NCBI GenBank assembly: GCA_947258975.1
Contig: CAMYKK010000037.1
Location: forward strand, 1-59,524
Reading direction: 5' to 3'
Source of the DNA: an uncultured Gammaproteobacteria bacterium
GTDB lineage: Bacteria; Pseudomonadota; Gammaproteobacteria; Arenicellales; JAANXG01
Length of the DNA stretch: 59,524 nucleotides
Shown here: piece after piece, positions 1-8,627 of the stretch
Position numbering within the stretch: the stretch's first letter is position 1
How the letters are laid out: each line of letters starts with the position of its first letter
The notes under the pieces: generated by a model
The model's database searches: none
Told to the model about the DNA's origin: nothing
The model's input: only the letters and a program-made list of their open reading frames with translations
Translations under genes and position numbers: made by a program

Positions 1-60
1 GCATCTCTTGCCAAATATTGGTGGCAGGAACGCCGCGATGCCGATTCCAAGTTAAACTAG
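1..60 (+). CDS. possible C-terminal end of a gene cut by the window edge
   Basis: Frame 1 is open from the first base to a TAG at 58-60 and would encode 19 residues ending in DADSKLN. A small hairpin with a short T run follows at once, which fits a gene end. The stretch is too short to recognise a family, and an open frame of this size is common by chance, so this is a guess from position only. Confidence 0.22.
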   Translation, partial: ASLAKYWWQERRDADSKLN

Positions 61-62
61 GC

Positions 63-84
63 CGCGGCAAATAACCGCGCTTTT
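63..84 (+). terminator. weak terminator-like hairpin
   Basis: CGCGG and CCGCG form a 5-bp stem around the 7-base loop CAAATAA, followed by CTTTT. It lies just after the possible partial gene at the left edge and before the 3' end of the convergent flippase gene. The stem is short, so the call is weak. Confidence 0.3.
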
Positions 85-132
85 ACTCCGGCAACAACAA
101 CGGTAGTAGACAGGCCGTCAGGATGCGGTCCC

Positions 133-1446
133 TCAATTCTCAGGTGTGGAAAACTGCGCGGGGAGGTTACTGGAATAAATACTCCTGGTCTTCATGTAGA
201 ACGCGATTCGTGTCTTCTTGGTGGCAAGATCAACCAGATATGCACTGCACAGCAATGATATGAGTGTGGCGACAGCAGCGCCCTGAATACCAAGCCCGGG
301 AATCAGGACAAAGTTTAATACGACGTTGATTGTTACACCCATCGCTGCTCGATACAGCGCGAATTTGTGTAACTGTTCTGCGGCAAGCCATTTTCCGCTT
401 CCCAGGCTCCAGAATACGAAGATCGAGGACCAGATGTGGATCGACAGAACGGTGCCCGACTCGACGAATTCGAGGCCAAATATAAGCGTTACTATAGGTT
501 TAGCCGCCAATGCGAATGGCGTCGCAATACCCAAGGCCAACCACGTCAGTAACCAATAGAATTTCTGTAGGCGGCGGTAATACAGGTGCGCGTCCTGTAT
601 TTTAGCCTGCATGATCGCCGGAAACAGCGACGCTGATATCGCCAGGGGGATGAAATACCAGGCTTCGCTGATCTTGACGGCGGCTGAATACAGCCCCACC
701 TCAGCAACGCCGAGCATCTCCTTGATCATGACCTGGTCAATACGCATATAGGTTGATACAAGAATGCTTGACAGGAATAGTGGCCACGATGCACTTAACA
801 TGGAAACTGCAAGACTTCGTTGAAACTTCCAAGGGAATGCCTTCGCGTTCTGCTTTGCGTAAAAGATCAACAAGCCGATTGCGAGGATGGTCGCGTCCAA
901 CAGAAGCATGAAAACGAAATAAAGTACTTCGGCGCCGAACACCATACCGAGGAGTTTGGCGGCAGCAGAGATGACGGTCTGGGAGAGCCGAGCATACGCT
1001 GTATACTTCGATGTGACCTCGGCCTGAAAGTGAAACTCAATGACAGACGTAGCCTGCATCAGAAACCCCGCGCTGACGATAAGCAGCATCAATGTCTGGT
1101 CGGGATCATCAGCTGTTAACCGGGAAATCACGTATATCAACACAATAGCGATCGTCCCGCCGATCAATTTCATCACGAATGCGGTTCCAAGCACCTCGTA
1201 ACGGTTCAACGGTGCGTAGATGAGTTCGCGTACTACGATCGTTTCCAGCCCCAACATTGAAAATGCTGTGAATAAGGCAACGAAACTTGCAACATAGTTT
1301 AAGGTGCCGAAATCTGCCGGACCGAGGTACCGCGCGAGAGCGACGCTGACTACGAGTGCGACTCCCATGCTGATCACGCGCTCAGCGACTACCCAGGTGG
1401 TGTTGGCGAAGTATTTCTTAAACCCCGTTGTCAATCTAAATTTCAT
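133..1446 (-). CDS. Wzx-type polysaccharide/oligosaccharide flippase
   Basis: A 437-residue, almost entirely hydrophobic protein with about 12 predicted membrane segments. It looks like the polysaccharide-transport (PST) branch of the MOP superfamily, which moves lipid-linked sugar units across the inner membrane. The N-terminal pattern (ARYLGPADFGTLNYV, then a GLETIVVREL stretch) is typical of Wzx/RfbX-like flippases. It starts at the ATG at 1446, with the charged segment RLTTGFKKYF before the first membrane helix. It diverges from a glycosyltransferase gene across 132 bases, so both probably belong to a surface polysaccharide locus extending to the left. The substrate cannot be told. The C-terminal tail (about 20 residues) is polar. 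Confidence 0.85.
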   Translation of the reverse strand: MKFRLTTGFKKYFANTTWVVAERVISMGVALVVSVALARYLGPADFGTLNYVASFVALFTAFSMLGLETIVVRELIYAPLNRYEVLGTAFVMKLIGGTIAIVLIYVISRLTADDPDQTLMLLIVSAGFLMQATSVIEFHFQAEVTSKYTAYARLSQTVISAAAKLLGMVFGAEVLYFVFMLLLDATILAIGLLIFYAKQNAKAFPWKFQRSLAVSMLSASWPLFLSSILVSTYMRIDQVMIKEMLGVAEVGLYSAAVKISEAWYFIPLAISASLFPAIMQAKIQDAHLYYRRLQKFYWLLTWLALGIATPFALAAKPIVTLIFGLEFVESGTVLSIHIWSSIFVFWSLGSGKWLAAEQLHKFALYRAAMGVTINVVLNFVLIPGLGIQGAAVATLISLLCSAYLVDLATKKTRIAFYMKTRSIYSSNLPAQFSTPEN

Positions 1447-1578
1447 CTACGCATCGAGTTCGGGTTCCAGCTAGAGTATAGAGAGAATAACCTCGCTTTA
1501 TGAACTACCCCAATAGAAAATCACCAAAGGAGATATCTGTCGAAGGTTGGTTCTTCCAGTTAATCAGGTAGACGTTAA

Positions 1579-2649
1579 TTGAATCTCATTTTCCTGTGCA
1601 AGAGGCGGCCGCAACAACGGGATTTGGTGACCAGTCCCTACGGTCGCTTTTACAACATCCCAGACTATCTCGCACGACAGGGGCATCAGGTATCAATCGT
1701 ATTGGCAAACTACAGAAGGGAAGCCGAGGTGGTCGCTTCAATAGGAAACGTGGAAGTTCATAGTGTGAACATACTCCCACAGCCCCTTCGCTATGTGCGC
1801 TACGCAACCCGTTTGGCCATGATGTCGAACGCTGATTGGGTTGTCGGTTTGTCCGATACCTATTTTGGCATTCTTGCAACGCGTATAGCCCGAACTGCCG
1901 GTTGCCGCTCATTGATCGATGCCTATGATAATTATGAGTCCTATATACCGTGGGCGAAACCGCTACACTGGGCATGGCGCAAGGCACTGAACAACACCCA
2001 CGCTATCACGGCCGCCGGACCGGGCTTGCTGAATTTGATGCGAAAGTTTTCTGATCAATGTCATGCACAGGCTGTGATACCGATGGCAGCCGATGAAAAA
2101 TTTCGGCCAGCTGAAACGCTCGATTGCAGAAGACGTTTAGGGCTGCCTGAAAAACCCAAGCTTGTCGGATACTGTGGATCGGCGGTTGCTAGCCGAGGTT
2201 TTGCCGCGCTGATACCGATTCTAAATCAGCTGGCGATACATGATCCCGATATTCAATTTATTGTTTCGGGGCGCAAAGACAGCCACTATAGCCTACCGAC
2301 CAATACTTTACATCTTGGCTTCTTGCACGACGACCAAGTTCCATTATTCGTCAATAGTCTGGATCTGGCGATTGCAGTCAACAAAAGGGGCGCCTTCGGC
2401 GACCACAGCTACCCGGTAAAAATATATGAAGCGCTGGCTTGCGAAATCCCCGTTATCGCGAGTCGAACGTCAGCCACAGAATGGATCTTCGGACAGGACG
2501 AAGATTTCCTGTTCGATATCGATGACCACGAACAAACAATCAACAAAATAAGGAAATTCACGTCAACACGTCGACTGCCAAACGTGGACACACCGACTTG
2601 GACGGAAGTCGGCGGAAGATTTGCACGGCTCCTCGAACAAACCGCATGA
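1579..2649 (+). CDS. GT4-like glycosyltransferase
   Basis: 356 residues with two Rossmann-like halves (GT-B fold). The N-terminus (LIFLCKRRPQQRDLVTSPYG) is characteristic of a proteobacterial family of exopolysaccharide glycosyltransferases. The C-terminal half has the nucleotide-sugar binding stretch YPVKIYEALACEIPVIAS (residues about 278-295), whose spaced acidic residue and small-residue run match the E-x7-E region of family 4. The start is a TTG: a stop codon lies directly upstream in frame and no ATG occurs for many residues. It diverges from the flippase gene, which supports a role in surface polysaccharide assembly. Donor and acceptor are unknown. Confidence 0.82.
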   Translation: MNLIFLCKRRPQQRDLVTSPYGRFYNIPDYLARQGHQVSIVLANYRREAEVVASIGNVEVHSVNILPQPLRYVRYATRLAMMSNADWVVGLSDTYFGILATRIARTAGCRSLIDAYDNYESYIPWAKPLHWAWRKALNNTHAITAAGPGLLNLMRKFSDQCHAQAVIPMAADEKFRPAETLDCRRRLGLPEKPKLVGYCGSAVASRGFAALIPILNQLAIHDPDIQFIVSGRKDSHYSLPTNTLHLGFLHDDQVPLFVNSLDLAIAVNKRGAFGDHSYPVKIYEALACEIPVIASRTSATEWIFGQDEDFLFDIDDHEQTINKIRKFTSTRRLPNVDTPTWTEVGGRFARLLEQTA

Positions 2650-2997
2650 CATTCTTGACAAGCCGCATCTGCACCGAAGCACAATGGAAAATAGTGCTCA
2701 CTCAGTGTCACTGGCACCGGCGCATTTATTTTTATGCGTGACCGCAAGTCTGGCCGTTCAGTCGCCGCTGGGCAGGGATAAGCGACCCCACGGGGCGCCA
2801 ACCATATTTCTGAATCTAAACAAGCCCTTAGCCTCTGTTTGTGGGTGCGTGATGCGCCGGGCGAGCGTAGACGAGAGAGTGCGTAAAAGCGGGAAAATGA
2901 CAATGTTTAATGATTCGCGCCGCGGGTCGGGCGCAGACTCGGCACATTTTCTGCTATATTTAATCAGAAAATACCTAATGAATATTTGGAAATATTG
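2650..2997. other. 348-base intergenic region upstream of pilB
   Basis: No convincing gene. It holds a sigma-54-like promoter near its right end and a pair of degenerate inverted sequences (2661-2675 and 2844-2866) that resemble the ends of the dispersed element described elsewhere in this window. No pilin gene (pilA) lies here, although pilA often sits next to pilB. Confidence 0.6.
2940..2956 (+). promoter_or_regulatory. sigma-54 (RpoN) -24/-12 type promoter of pilB
   Basis: The sequence CGGCACATTTTCTGCTA has GG at 2941-2942 and GC at 2953-2954, giving the required 10-base gap, and agrees with the TGGCAC-N5-TTGCW consensus at most positions. It lies about 42 bases before the pilB ATG, so transcription would begin near 2966. 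RpoN control of type IV pilus genes is known in Pseudomonas. No activator site was identified. Confidence 0.55.
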
Positions 2998-4716
2998 ATG
3001 GCGACACCAAGCACAGCCTTCCAGTTGAGCGGCTTGGCCCTACGGCTCGTGCGGGCCGATCTCCTGTCACGGGATGTCGCTGAAAAGCTGCAGGAAAAAG
3101 CGATCCATAAGGGCCGCTCGTTCTTCACTCAGGTTGCGCATGGCAAGATAATCCCCACCGATCAGCTGAGTTGGGCGGCATCGGAAGAGTTCGGTTTGCC
3201 GCTGCTCGACATCAGCGCAATAGACTTGGAACAGGCGCCAGTGGAGTTGGTCGCCGATGCTTTGATCGAAAAGCACAAAGTCCTCCCGCTTTACAAGCGC
3301 GGTACAAAGTTGTTCCTCGCCATATCGGACCCCACAGACCGGCGCGCTCTGGAAGATGTTAAATTTCACACCGGCCTTGGCGTGGAGCCCATCCTCGTGG
3401 CCCAAGACCAATTGTCAACCGCCATCGACCGGGCACAAGAAGCCAATGACAGCACGTACTCCGACTTGGTCGGTGACGATGAAGGACTCGAGGACATCGA
3501 CATCTCGTCGGAAGACGATGAGAACAAAGCCGAAGAGGGCATCGTTGAACAAATCGACACGCCAATCGTTCGCTTTGTAAACAAGATGCTCCTGGACGCG
3601 ATAAAGAAAAGCGCATCTGATATTCATATCGAACCCTATGAAAAGAAACTCCGTGTCCGATTTCGCGTTGACGGTGTGCTCCACGAATTGGCATCACCAC
3701 CGGTTAATCTGGCTGCCCGAATCGCCGCGCGCGTAAAAATCCTCTCAAGACTCGACATCGCAGAGCGCCGCGTACCGCAAGACGGTCGCATGAAGCTGAG
3801 ATTGTCCCGCAACCGTTCAATTGACTTTCGTGTCAGTACGCTACCGACGCTGTACGGCGAGAAAACAGTGATTCGTCTCCTTGATGGCAGCGGCGCCCAG
3901 TTGGGGTTGGAGAATCTCGGGTTCGAAAGTTTTCAGAAAGACAACTATCTGGAAGCGATTAAAAGACCCTATGGCATGATCTTGGTGACCGGACCCACCG
4001 GTAGCGGTAAAACGGTCACTCTATACACGGCGCTCGGTATGCTCAATAAACCGGAGCGCAATATCTGTACCGTCGAAGATCCGGTGGAAATCAATATGGC
4101 GGGAATCAATCAGGTAAACATTAACGAACGTGCGAACTTGACTTTTGCGTCTGCATTGCGGGCATTTCTACGTCAGGACCCGGATGTCATAATGGTTGGC
4201 GAGATCCGGGATCTGGAGACCGCTGATATTGCCGTTAAGGCCTCTCAGACTGGTCATCTCGTATTATCGACCCTGCACACCAATGACGCGCCTTCTACGC
4301 TCACGCGGCTGCTAAATATGGGCGTGGCACCTTTCAATATCGCCTCTGCCGTCCATCTGATAATGGCGCAGCGTTTAGTGCGACGCCTGTGTGACGCTTG
4401 CAAAAAACCCTTGGATATTCCCGAAAAGGCGTTGTTGGCGTCGGGATTTGAGGAGCATGAAATCGACGACCTGCAATTGTTTGAACCAGTGGGCTGTGAC
4501 GCGTGCACCGAAGGCTACCGGGGACGTATTGCCGTATTTCAAGTGATGCCGGTGTCCGAGCAGATGGGTAATCTCATCATGGAAGGGTGCACGGAACACG
4601 ACATCGAGAATATGGCTAAGATGGAGGGTGTGGTTGGCCTGCGTCGCGCTGGCCTGCTCAAGGTTCAACAAGGCGCCACGAGTCTGGACGAAGTGGAAAG
4701 AGTAACAAATCAATAA
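2998..4716 (+). CDS. pilB: type IV pilus assembly ATPase PilB
   Basis: Hexameric cytoplasmic ATPase that powers pilus extension. 572 residues, the usual PilB length. An N-terminal GspE-N domain (about 1-150, RDV..KLQEKA, LPLLDISAID) precedes a linker rich in Asp and Glu and the ATPase core. Walker A is GPTGSGKT (332-339), followed by the Asp box, the FLRQDPDVIMVGEIRD Walker B/His region, and the zinc-binding pairs CDAC (C465, C468) and CDAC (C500, C503) that mark PilB/GspE and are absent from PilT. I chose the ATG at 2998 (MATPSTAFQL), with GGAAA about 11 bases upstream; a TTG four codons earlier is possible. pilC begins two bases after its stop codon. Confidence 0.97.
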   Translation: MATPSTAFQLSGLALRLVRADLLSRDVAEKLQEKAIHKGRSFFTQVAHGKIIPTDQLSWAASEEFGLPLLDISAIDLEQAPVELVADALIEKHKVLPLYKRGTKLFLAISDPTDRRALEDVKFHTGLGVEPILVAQDQLSTAIDRAQEANDSTYSDLVGDDEGLEDIDISSEDDENKAEEGIVEQIDTPIVRFVNKMLLDAIKKSASDIHIEPYEKKLRVRFRVDGVLHELASPPVNLAARIAARVKILSRLDIAERRVPQDGRMKLRLSRNRSIDFRVSTLPTLYGEKTVIRLLDGSGAQLGLENLGFESFQKDNYLEAIKRPYGMILVTGPTGSGKTVTLYTALGMLNKPERNICTVEDPVEINMAGINQVNINERANLTFASALRAFLRQDPDVIMVGEIRDLETADIAVKASQTGHLVLSTLHTNDAPSTLTRLLNMGVAPFNIASAVHLIMAQRLVRRLCDACKKPLDIPEKALLASGFEEHEIDDLQLFEPVGCDACTEGYRGRIAVFQVMPVSEQMGNLIMEGCTEHDIENMAKMEGVVGLRRAGLLKVQQGATSLDEVERVTNQ

Positions 4717-4717
4717 T

Positions 4718-5935
4718 ATGGCTAAGCGAACACAAAAACTGACTGCGTTCACCTGGGAGGGCACCGACGCGAAAGGCCGTCGCGTTAAGGGGGATAACGA
4801 AGCAACGAGCGCCGCTTATATCAAGGCAACATTGAGGCGGCAAGGCATCCGCGAGATCAAGGTGCGGAAGAAGCCCCAGCCATTATTCAGCATAAGAAAA
4901 CCGATCAAGCCAAAGGATGTCACGTTCTTCACTCGCCAGTTGTCTACCATGATCAGCGCCGGTATACCGGTCGCGCAATCGATTGACGCCATCGCCACAG
5001 GTCATGAGAATCCTAGTGTGCACAATTTGTTGACCTCCATCCGGCAAGAAGTGGAGTCGGGCACCAGTCTTAGTAACTCGATGATGCGCTATCCTATGCA
5101 TTTCGATCGCCTGTATACGAGTCTCGTCGCGGCGGGCGAACAATCAGGTACGCTGGATGTATTATTAGAAAAAGTAGCATCCTACAAAGAAAAAGTTGAG
5201 GCGTTAAAGGGTAAGGTTAAAGCAGCAATGATGTACCCCACTGCGGTACTAGTCGTCGCGGTCATCGTTGTGGCTCTATTATTGATCTTTGTAATCCCAC
5301 AGTTTGAGCAATTATTCCGCAACTTCGGTGGTGAACTGCCGACGTTAACCGCATCCATCGTAGAGATGTCTCGATGGTTTCAAAAGTGGTGGATAATTTT
5401 CTTCGCCGTCTTGATCGGATCGATCGTTGGCATCATGTATACGTACAAACGTTCCGATAAACTGCAGTTTATGGTTGACCGCATCACATTACGGCTGCCC
5501 ATCTTTGGCGCGATTTTCAAAAAGGCAACCATCGCACGCGTCTCGCGAACGCTATCCACGATGTTTGGCGCCGGAGTACCCCTGGTGGATGCGCTGGAAT
5601 CGGTGGCCTCGGCCTCGGGCAACCGCGTTTATTACAATGGGATAATCAACATTCGCAATGAAGTCAGTACCGGCCGCACACTGGAGACATCCATGGCGCA
5701 AACAGGCTTGTTTCCGAGCATGGTCCTGCAGATGGTCTCCACCGGCGAGGAATCGGGCGAGTTGGAACTCATGCTCGCGAAGATCGCTGAGTTCTATGAG
5801 CAGGAAGTCGACGATGCGGTCGCCGCGTTGAGCAGCCTGATCGAGCCAATTATGATCGTGGTGCTGGGGGGGATCATTGGCACCATGGTGGTCGCTATGT
5901 ACTTACCGATCTTCAAGATGGCGGCAGTATTCTAA
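4718..5935 (+). CDS. pilC: type IV pilus inner-membrane platform protein PilC
   Basis: 405 residues, typical of PilC/GspF. It has two T2SSF domains (about 70-195 and 270-395), each with the recognisable core: TFFTRQLSTMISAGIPVAQS in the first, and RVSRTLSTMFGAGVPLVDAL in the second. Three membrane helices are visible (about 170-195, 222-242, 375-398). It forms the inner-membrane base on which PilB acts during pilin polymerisation. The N-terminus has the usual FTWEGTDAKGRRVKG start. It is surely cotranscribed with pilB, two bases upstream. A hairpin with a short T-rich tail follows the gene and may reduce transcription into pilD. Confidence 0.97.
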   Translation: MAKRTQKLTAFTWEGTDAKGRRVKGDNEATSAAYIKATLRRQGIREIKVRKKPQPLFSIRKPIKPKDVTFFTRQLSTMISAGIPVAQSIDAIATGHENPSVHNLLTSIRQEVESGTSLSNSMMRYPMHFDRLYTSLVAAGEQSGTLDVLLEKVASYKEKVEALKGKVKAAMMYPTAVLVVAVIVVALLLIFVIPQFEQLFRNFGGELPTLTASIVEMSRWFQKWWIIFFAVLIGSIVGIMYTYKRSDKLQFMVDRITLRLPIFGAIFKKATIARVSRTLSTMFGAGVPLVDALESVASASGNRVYYNGIINIRNEVSTGRTLETSMAQTGLFPSMVLQMVSTGEESGELELMLAKIAEFYEQEVDDAVAALSSLIEPIMIVVLGGIIGTMVVAMYLPIFKMAAVF

Positions 5936-5946
5936 ACCTCCCACGG

Positions 5947-5967
5947 GCGGTCGCAGGCCGCTATTTT
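5947..5967 (+). terminator. possible intrinsic terminator or attenuator between pilC and pilD
   Basis: GCGGTC and GGCCGC pair (6 bp, one T-G) around the loop GCA, followed directly by TATTTT. It sits in the 60-base gap between pilC and pilD, so it may attenuate rather than end the operon. Confidence 0.4.
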
Positions 5968-5995
5968 CGCCGATCGTACACATCGACAACACTTC

Positions 5996-6868
5996 GTGTT
6001 CCAAGCATTTGCGGAAAGCACTCCACTCTTCCTGATCTCCGTGGCGCTGTTGGGCCTGCTGGTCGGAAGCTTCCTGAATGTCGTTATTCATCGTGTGCCC
6101 ATCATGTTGCAGCGCGCGTGGCGGGACCAGTGTCATGAAGTGTTGCAGATGCCCACCGCTGAAGCTCTGGAAGCGGAGGCTGTATCCCTTGTACGTCCAC
6201 GTTCGCAATGTCCACACTGCGGCGTCACGATCAAGGCAAGTGACAACATCCCGCTGCTGAGCTTCTTGCTTCTCAAAGGTCGATGTGCAAACTGCGCCAA
6301 GCGTATTTCGTGGCGTTATCCCGTTGTGGAAGCACTGACTGCCGTATTGTCTTTGATCGTCGCATGGCGCCTGGGCTTCAACGTTCCCACAATTTGGGCT
6401 CTGTTGCTCACGTGGTGTTTGATCGCGCTTAGCTTTATTGATCTGGACCATCAAATTCTTCCCGATAACATCACGCTGCCGGTGTTGTGGCTGGGCCTGT
6501 TGGCGAATGTCTTCAATACATTCACGGATCTACAGTCCGCGGTATTGGGGGCAGTCGCGGGCTACGCCTCCCTATGGCTGGTGTTCCACGGCTTCAAATT
6601 GCTCACCGGAAAGGAAGGCATGGGTTTTGGCGATTTCAAACTTTTTGCGGTTTTTGGCGCCTGGCTGGGATGGCAGGCCCTGCCACTCATCATCTTGCTC
6701 TCTGCATTCTCGGGAGCTGTTATTGGTATCCTGCTGATCACGCTGCGCGGCCGGGATCGTGACATACCGATTCCCTTCGGGCCTTACCTATCGGTCGCCG
6801 GCTGGATCGCGCTGTTATGGGGTGAACAAATCACCCGCGCCTATCTGCAGTTTGCCCGACTGACTTAG
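5996..6868 (+). CDS. pilD: prepilin leader peptidase / N-methyltransferase PilD
   Basis: Integral inner-membrane aspartyl protease that cleaves and N-methylates type IV prepilins. 290 residues, a normal length. It has the cytoplasmic zinc cysteines CPHC (C72, C75) and CANC (C97, C100) in the first loop, then multiple membrane helices. The two catalytic aspartates fit FIDLDHQILPD and GMGFGDFKLF (the GxGD motif). The start is a GTG at 5996 (VFQAFAESTPLFLISVALLG); no closer ATG gives a full first membrane helix. coaE follows after only seven bases, so the two are cotranscribed. Confidence 0.95.
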   Translation: MFQAFAESTPLFLISVALLGLLVGSFLNVVIHRVPIMLQRAWRDQCHEVLQMPTAEALEAEAVSLVRPRSQCPHCGVTIKASDNIPLLSFLLLKGRCANCAKRISWRYPVVEALTAVLSLIVAWRLGFNVPTIWALLLTWCLIALSFIDLDHQILPDNITLPVLWLGLLANVFNTFTDLQSAVLGAVAGYASLWLVFHGFKLLTGKEGMGFGDFKLFAVFGAWLGWQALPLIILLSAFSGAVIGILLITLRGRDRDIPIPFGPYLSVAGWIALLWGEQITRAYLQFARLT

Positions 6869-6875
6869 CCCACTA

Positions 6876-7466
6876 ATGCTCCGGATCGGTCTAACTGGAG
6901 GTATCGGCAGTGGTAAGACGGTGGTGTCCGATCGCTTCCGGCATCTGGGTGTCCCGGTCATCGATACGGATGAGATCGCCCATCGCCTGACCACGCACAA
7001 CTCGGCCGCGGTCCGCGAGATCAAGAGAGAGTTCGGCTCCGATGTCGTTCATGGCGGTGAACTCGACCGAAACACGCTGCGTGAGCGGGTCTTCAACGAT
7101 ACCGCAGCACGACACAAGCTGGAGGCAATTTTACATCCACGCATACGCGATGAAGTGAACAGTCGACTGGACGGGCTGGATGCTCCGTACTGCGTGGTCG
7201 TGGTGCCGCTAATGGTGGAAACCGGATTTCAAGATCTGGTCGATCGTGTGCTGGTGGTCGCGGCGCCAACCGAAAAACGACGTCAATGGCTAGCGTCGCG
7301 AAATGGGCTTTCGCCCAGCGTCATTCAGCAGATCTTCTCCGCCCAGGCATCTGATAACGAGCGGGCCGCTATCGCGGATGATCTCATACGCAATGATGGA
7401 GATATTGCACAATTGGTAAAGCGCGTCGATGACTTACACCGGCTCTACACGGCAGCGGCCGGTTGA
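6876..7466 (+). CDS. coaE: dephospho-CoA kinase
   Basis: Last step of coenzyme A synthesis: phosphorylates the ribose 3'-OH of dephospho-CoA with ATP. 196 residues. The P-loop is GLTGGIGSGKT at residues 5-15, followed by the family signature VIDTDEIAH and the later HPRIRDEV and VVVPLMVETG stretches that form the CoA site and lid. Its place behind pilD is a common gammaproteobacterial arrangement. The genes zapD and yacG, which often come next, are absent; a repeat element fills that position. The downstream neighbour is on the opposite strand. Confidence 0.96.
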   Translation: MLRIGLTGGIGSGKTVVSDRFRHLGVPVIDTDEIAHRLTTHNSAAVREIKREFGSDVVHGGELDRNTLRERVFNDTAARHKLEAILHPRIRDEVNSRLDGLDAPYCVVVVPLMVETGFQDLVDRVLVVAAPTEKRRQWLASRNGLSPSVIQQIFSAQASDNERAAIADDLIRNDGDIAQLVKRVDDLHRLYTAAAG

Positions 7467-7468
7467 CC

Positions 7469-7645
7469 CGCGTATTGCAGCGCGAATGTTGCACCATGGA
7501 TTCCGGAAGTCGGCGAAGAGACTTGCACTGTGCGTAGTCGCACACGGTCGATGGGTAAGAACGCCGCGCTGGAACGAAACCCATGGCAAGCTATGGGCCG
7601 AGTGAAGCGCAACTGCAGGCGTTCGTGACCGAGCCGGCGCCGGGG
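7469..7645 (+). repeat. dispersed palindromic element, copy A (partial)
   Basis: This stretch between convergent coaE and the Nudix gene matches two other intergenic segments in the window (12581-12862 and 47353-47605). Shared parts include a GTATTGCA/TTGCACCA end (7474-7494), an internal CGTAGTCGCA segment (7532-7541), the block GCCGCGCTGGAACGAAA (7563-7579), the palindrome CCCATGGC/GCTATGGG, and AGGCGTTCGTGACCGAGCC (compare AGGCATTCGAGACCAAGCC in copy B). The right-hand half and end are missing. No open frame looks real. Confidence 0.75.
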
Positions 7646-7652
7646 ATGCGGG

Positions 7653-8627
7653 TCAACTATTTCCGTTTCCCCACAGCGCACTGATCATGGCGATACCCTG
7701 AGCACCCGCGCGCCGTGCCTGTTGCAGGTCGTTGGGCCGCATCCCCCCCAACGCATATACCGGTAAATTCGCCGTTGCACACAGGACGCCAAACCGACGC
7801 CAGCCCAGTGGCTCGGTCCGCGGGTGGGATCCGGTCCTGGAGACGGGGCCGAGCACGACGAAATCCGCGTTAATGCGTTTGGCCATCATCATCTCCTCCT
7901 CGCTGTGGCAAGATGCGGCTACCCAATAACGGTCGCAAAGCGGTCGCTGATCACAAGCCCGTAATCGAGATGACGTAAGATGGATGCCATCGACGCCCAT
8001 GTCTATCACCGTGCCCGCGCTCGCATTCAGCAACACCTTTGCCCCGCGGCTGCGGGACTTGGCCACAATTTCGCCGACGAATTCCCGCAACTCCGGATGC
8101 GCCATGGATTTTTCCCGCACCTGAATGAGCCCGCCACACTCCAACAATGTGTCAAGCCGGGACAACACCTGCTCACTTCCATATCTCTGCGCATCGGTAA
8201 TCAGGTACTGCGACGGCAACTGCAAGCTGCGCACGACACTCCTATTCCCTTCTAAAAAATCGACTTCTTGAAGATCCTGAGGCTGCAGCCACTGCAGCGC
8301 CTGTCCTTCACGTCCCGTGGGCGCCCCGTCATAGCTCAACACCCGCAACACATTGAGAGCAATAGGTCGATCGGGGTAATCATGATGCACCGTAACCCAC
8401 GATTCCGCCCGCCCGACACGTATTCCCAGCTCCTCCTCCAATTCACGTCGCAACGCCTGTCCAACAGTCTCACCGCGCTTCAGTTTTCCACCTGGGAATT
8501 CCCACTTGCCGCAGTGGTGGTCCGGATACTTGCGCTGCGCGATGAGTATCCTTCCGCCGCCATCCGTCACAATGCCGGCAGCAACCTCAATCCGGTCAGG
8601 TACGGTATTCGGCGTTGATGCGCACAT
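7653..8627 (-). CDS. Nudix (MutT-type) hydrolase fused to a ThiE-like domain
   Basis: 324 residues. The N-terminal half is a MutT-like hydrolase expected to remove 8-oxo-dGTP. Its Nudix box runs from GGKLKRGE through RELEEELG (residues about 46-69), with G46, E53 and the RE..EE cluster in place. The C-terminal half (about 140-324) resembles thiamine phosphate synthase (the VREK, HLTSSRL and FVVLGPVSRTGSH stretches). This fusion is widespread in gammaproteobacteria beside argJ and secA; the role of the ThiE-like part there is unclear. I placed the start at the ATG at 8627 (MCASTPNTVPDRIEVAAGIV), overlapping the end of argJ by 32 bases. Upstream codons in the same open frame are an argJ shadow. 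Confidence 0.9.
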   Translation of the reverse strand: MCASTPNTVPDRIEVAAGIVTDGGGRILIAQRKYPDHHCGKWEFPGGKLKRGETVGQALRRELEEELGIRVGRAESWVTVHHDYPDRPIALNVLRVLSYDGAPTGREGQALQWLQPQDLQEVDFLEGNRSVVRSLQLPSQYLITDAQRYGSEQVLSRLDTLLECGGLIQVREKSMAHPELREFVGEIVAKSRSRGAKVLLNASAGTVIDMGVDGIHLTSSRLRACDQRPLCDRYWVAASCHSEEEMMMAKRINADFVVLGPVSRTGSHPRTEPLGWRRFGVLCATANLPVYALGGMRPNDLQQARRAGAQGIAMISALWGNGNS

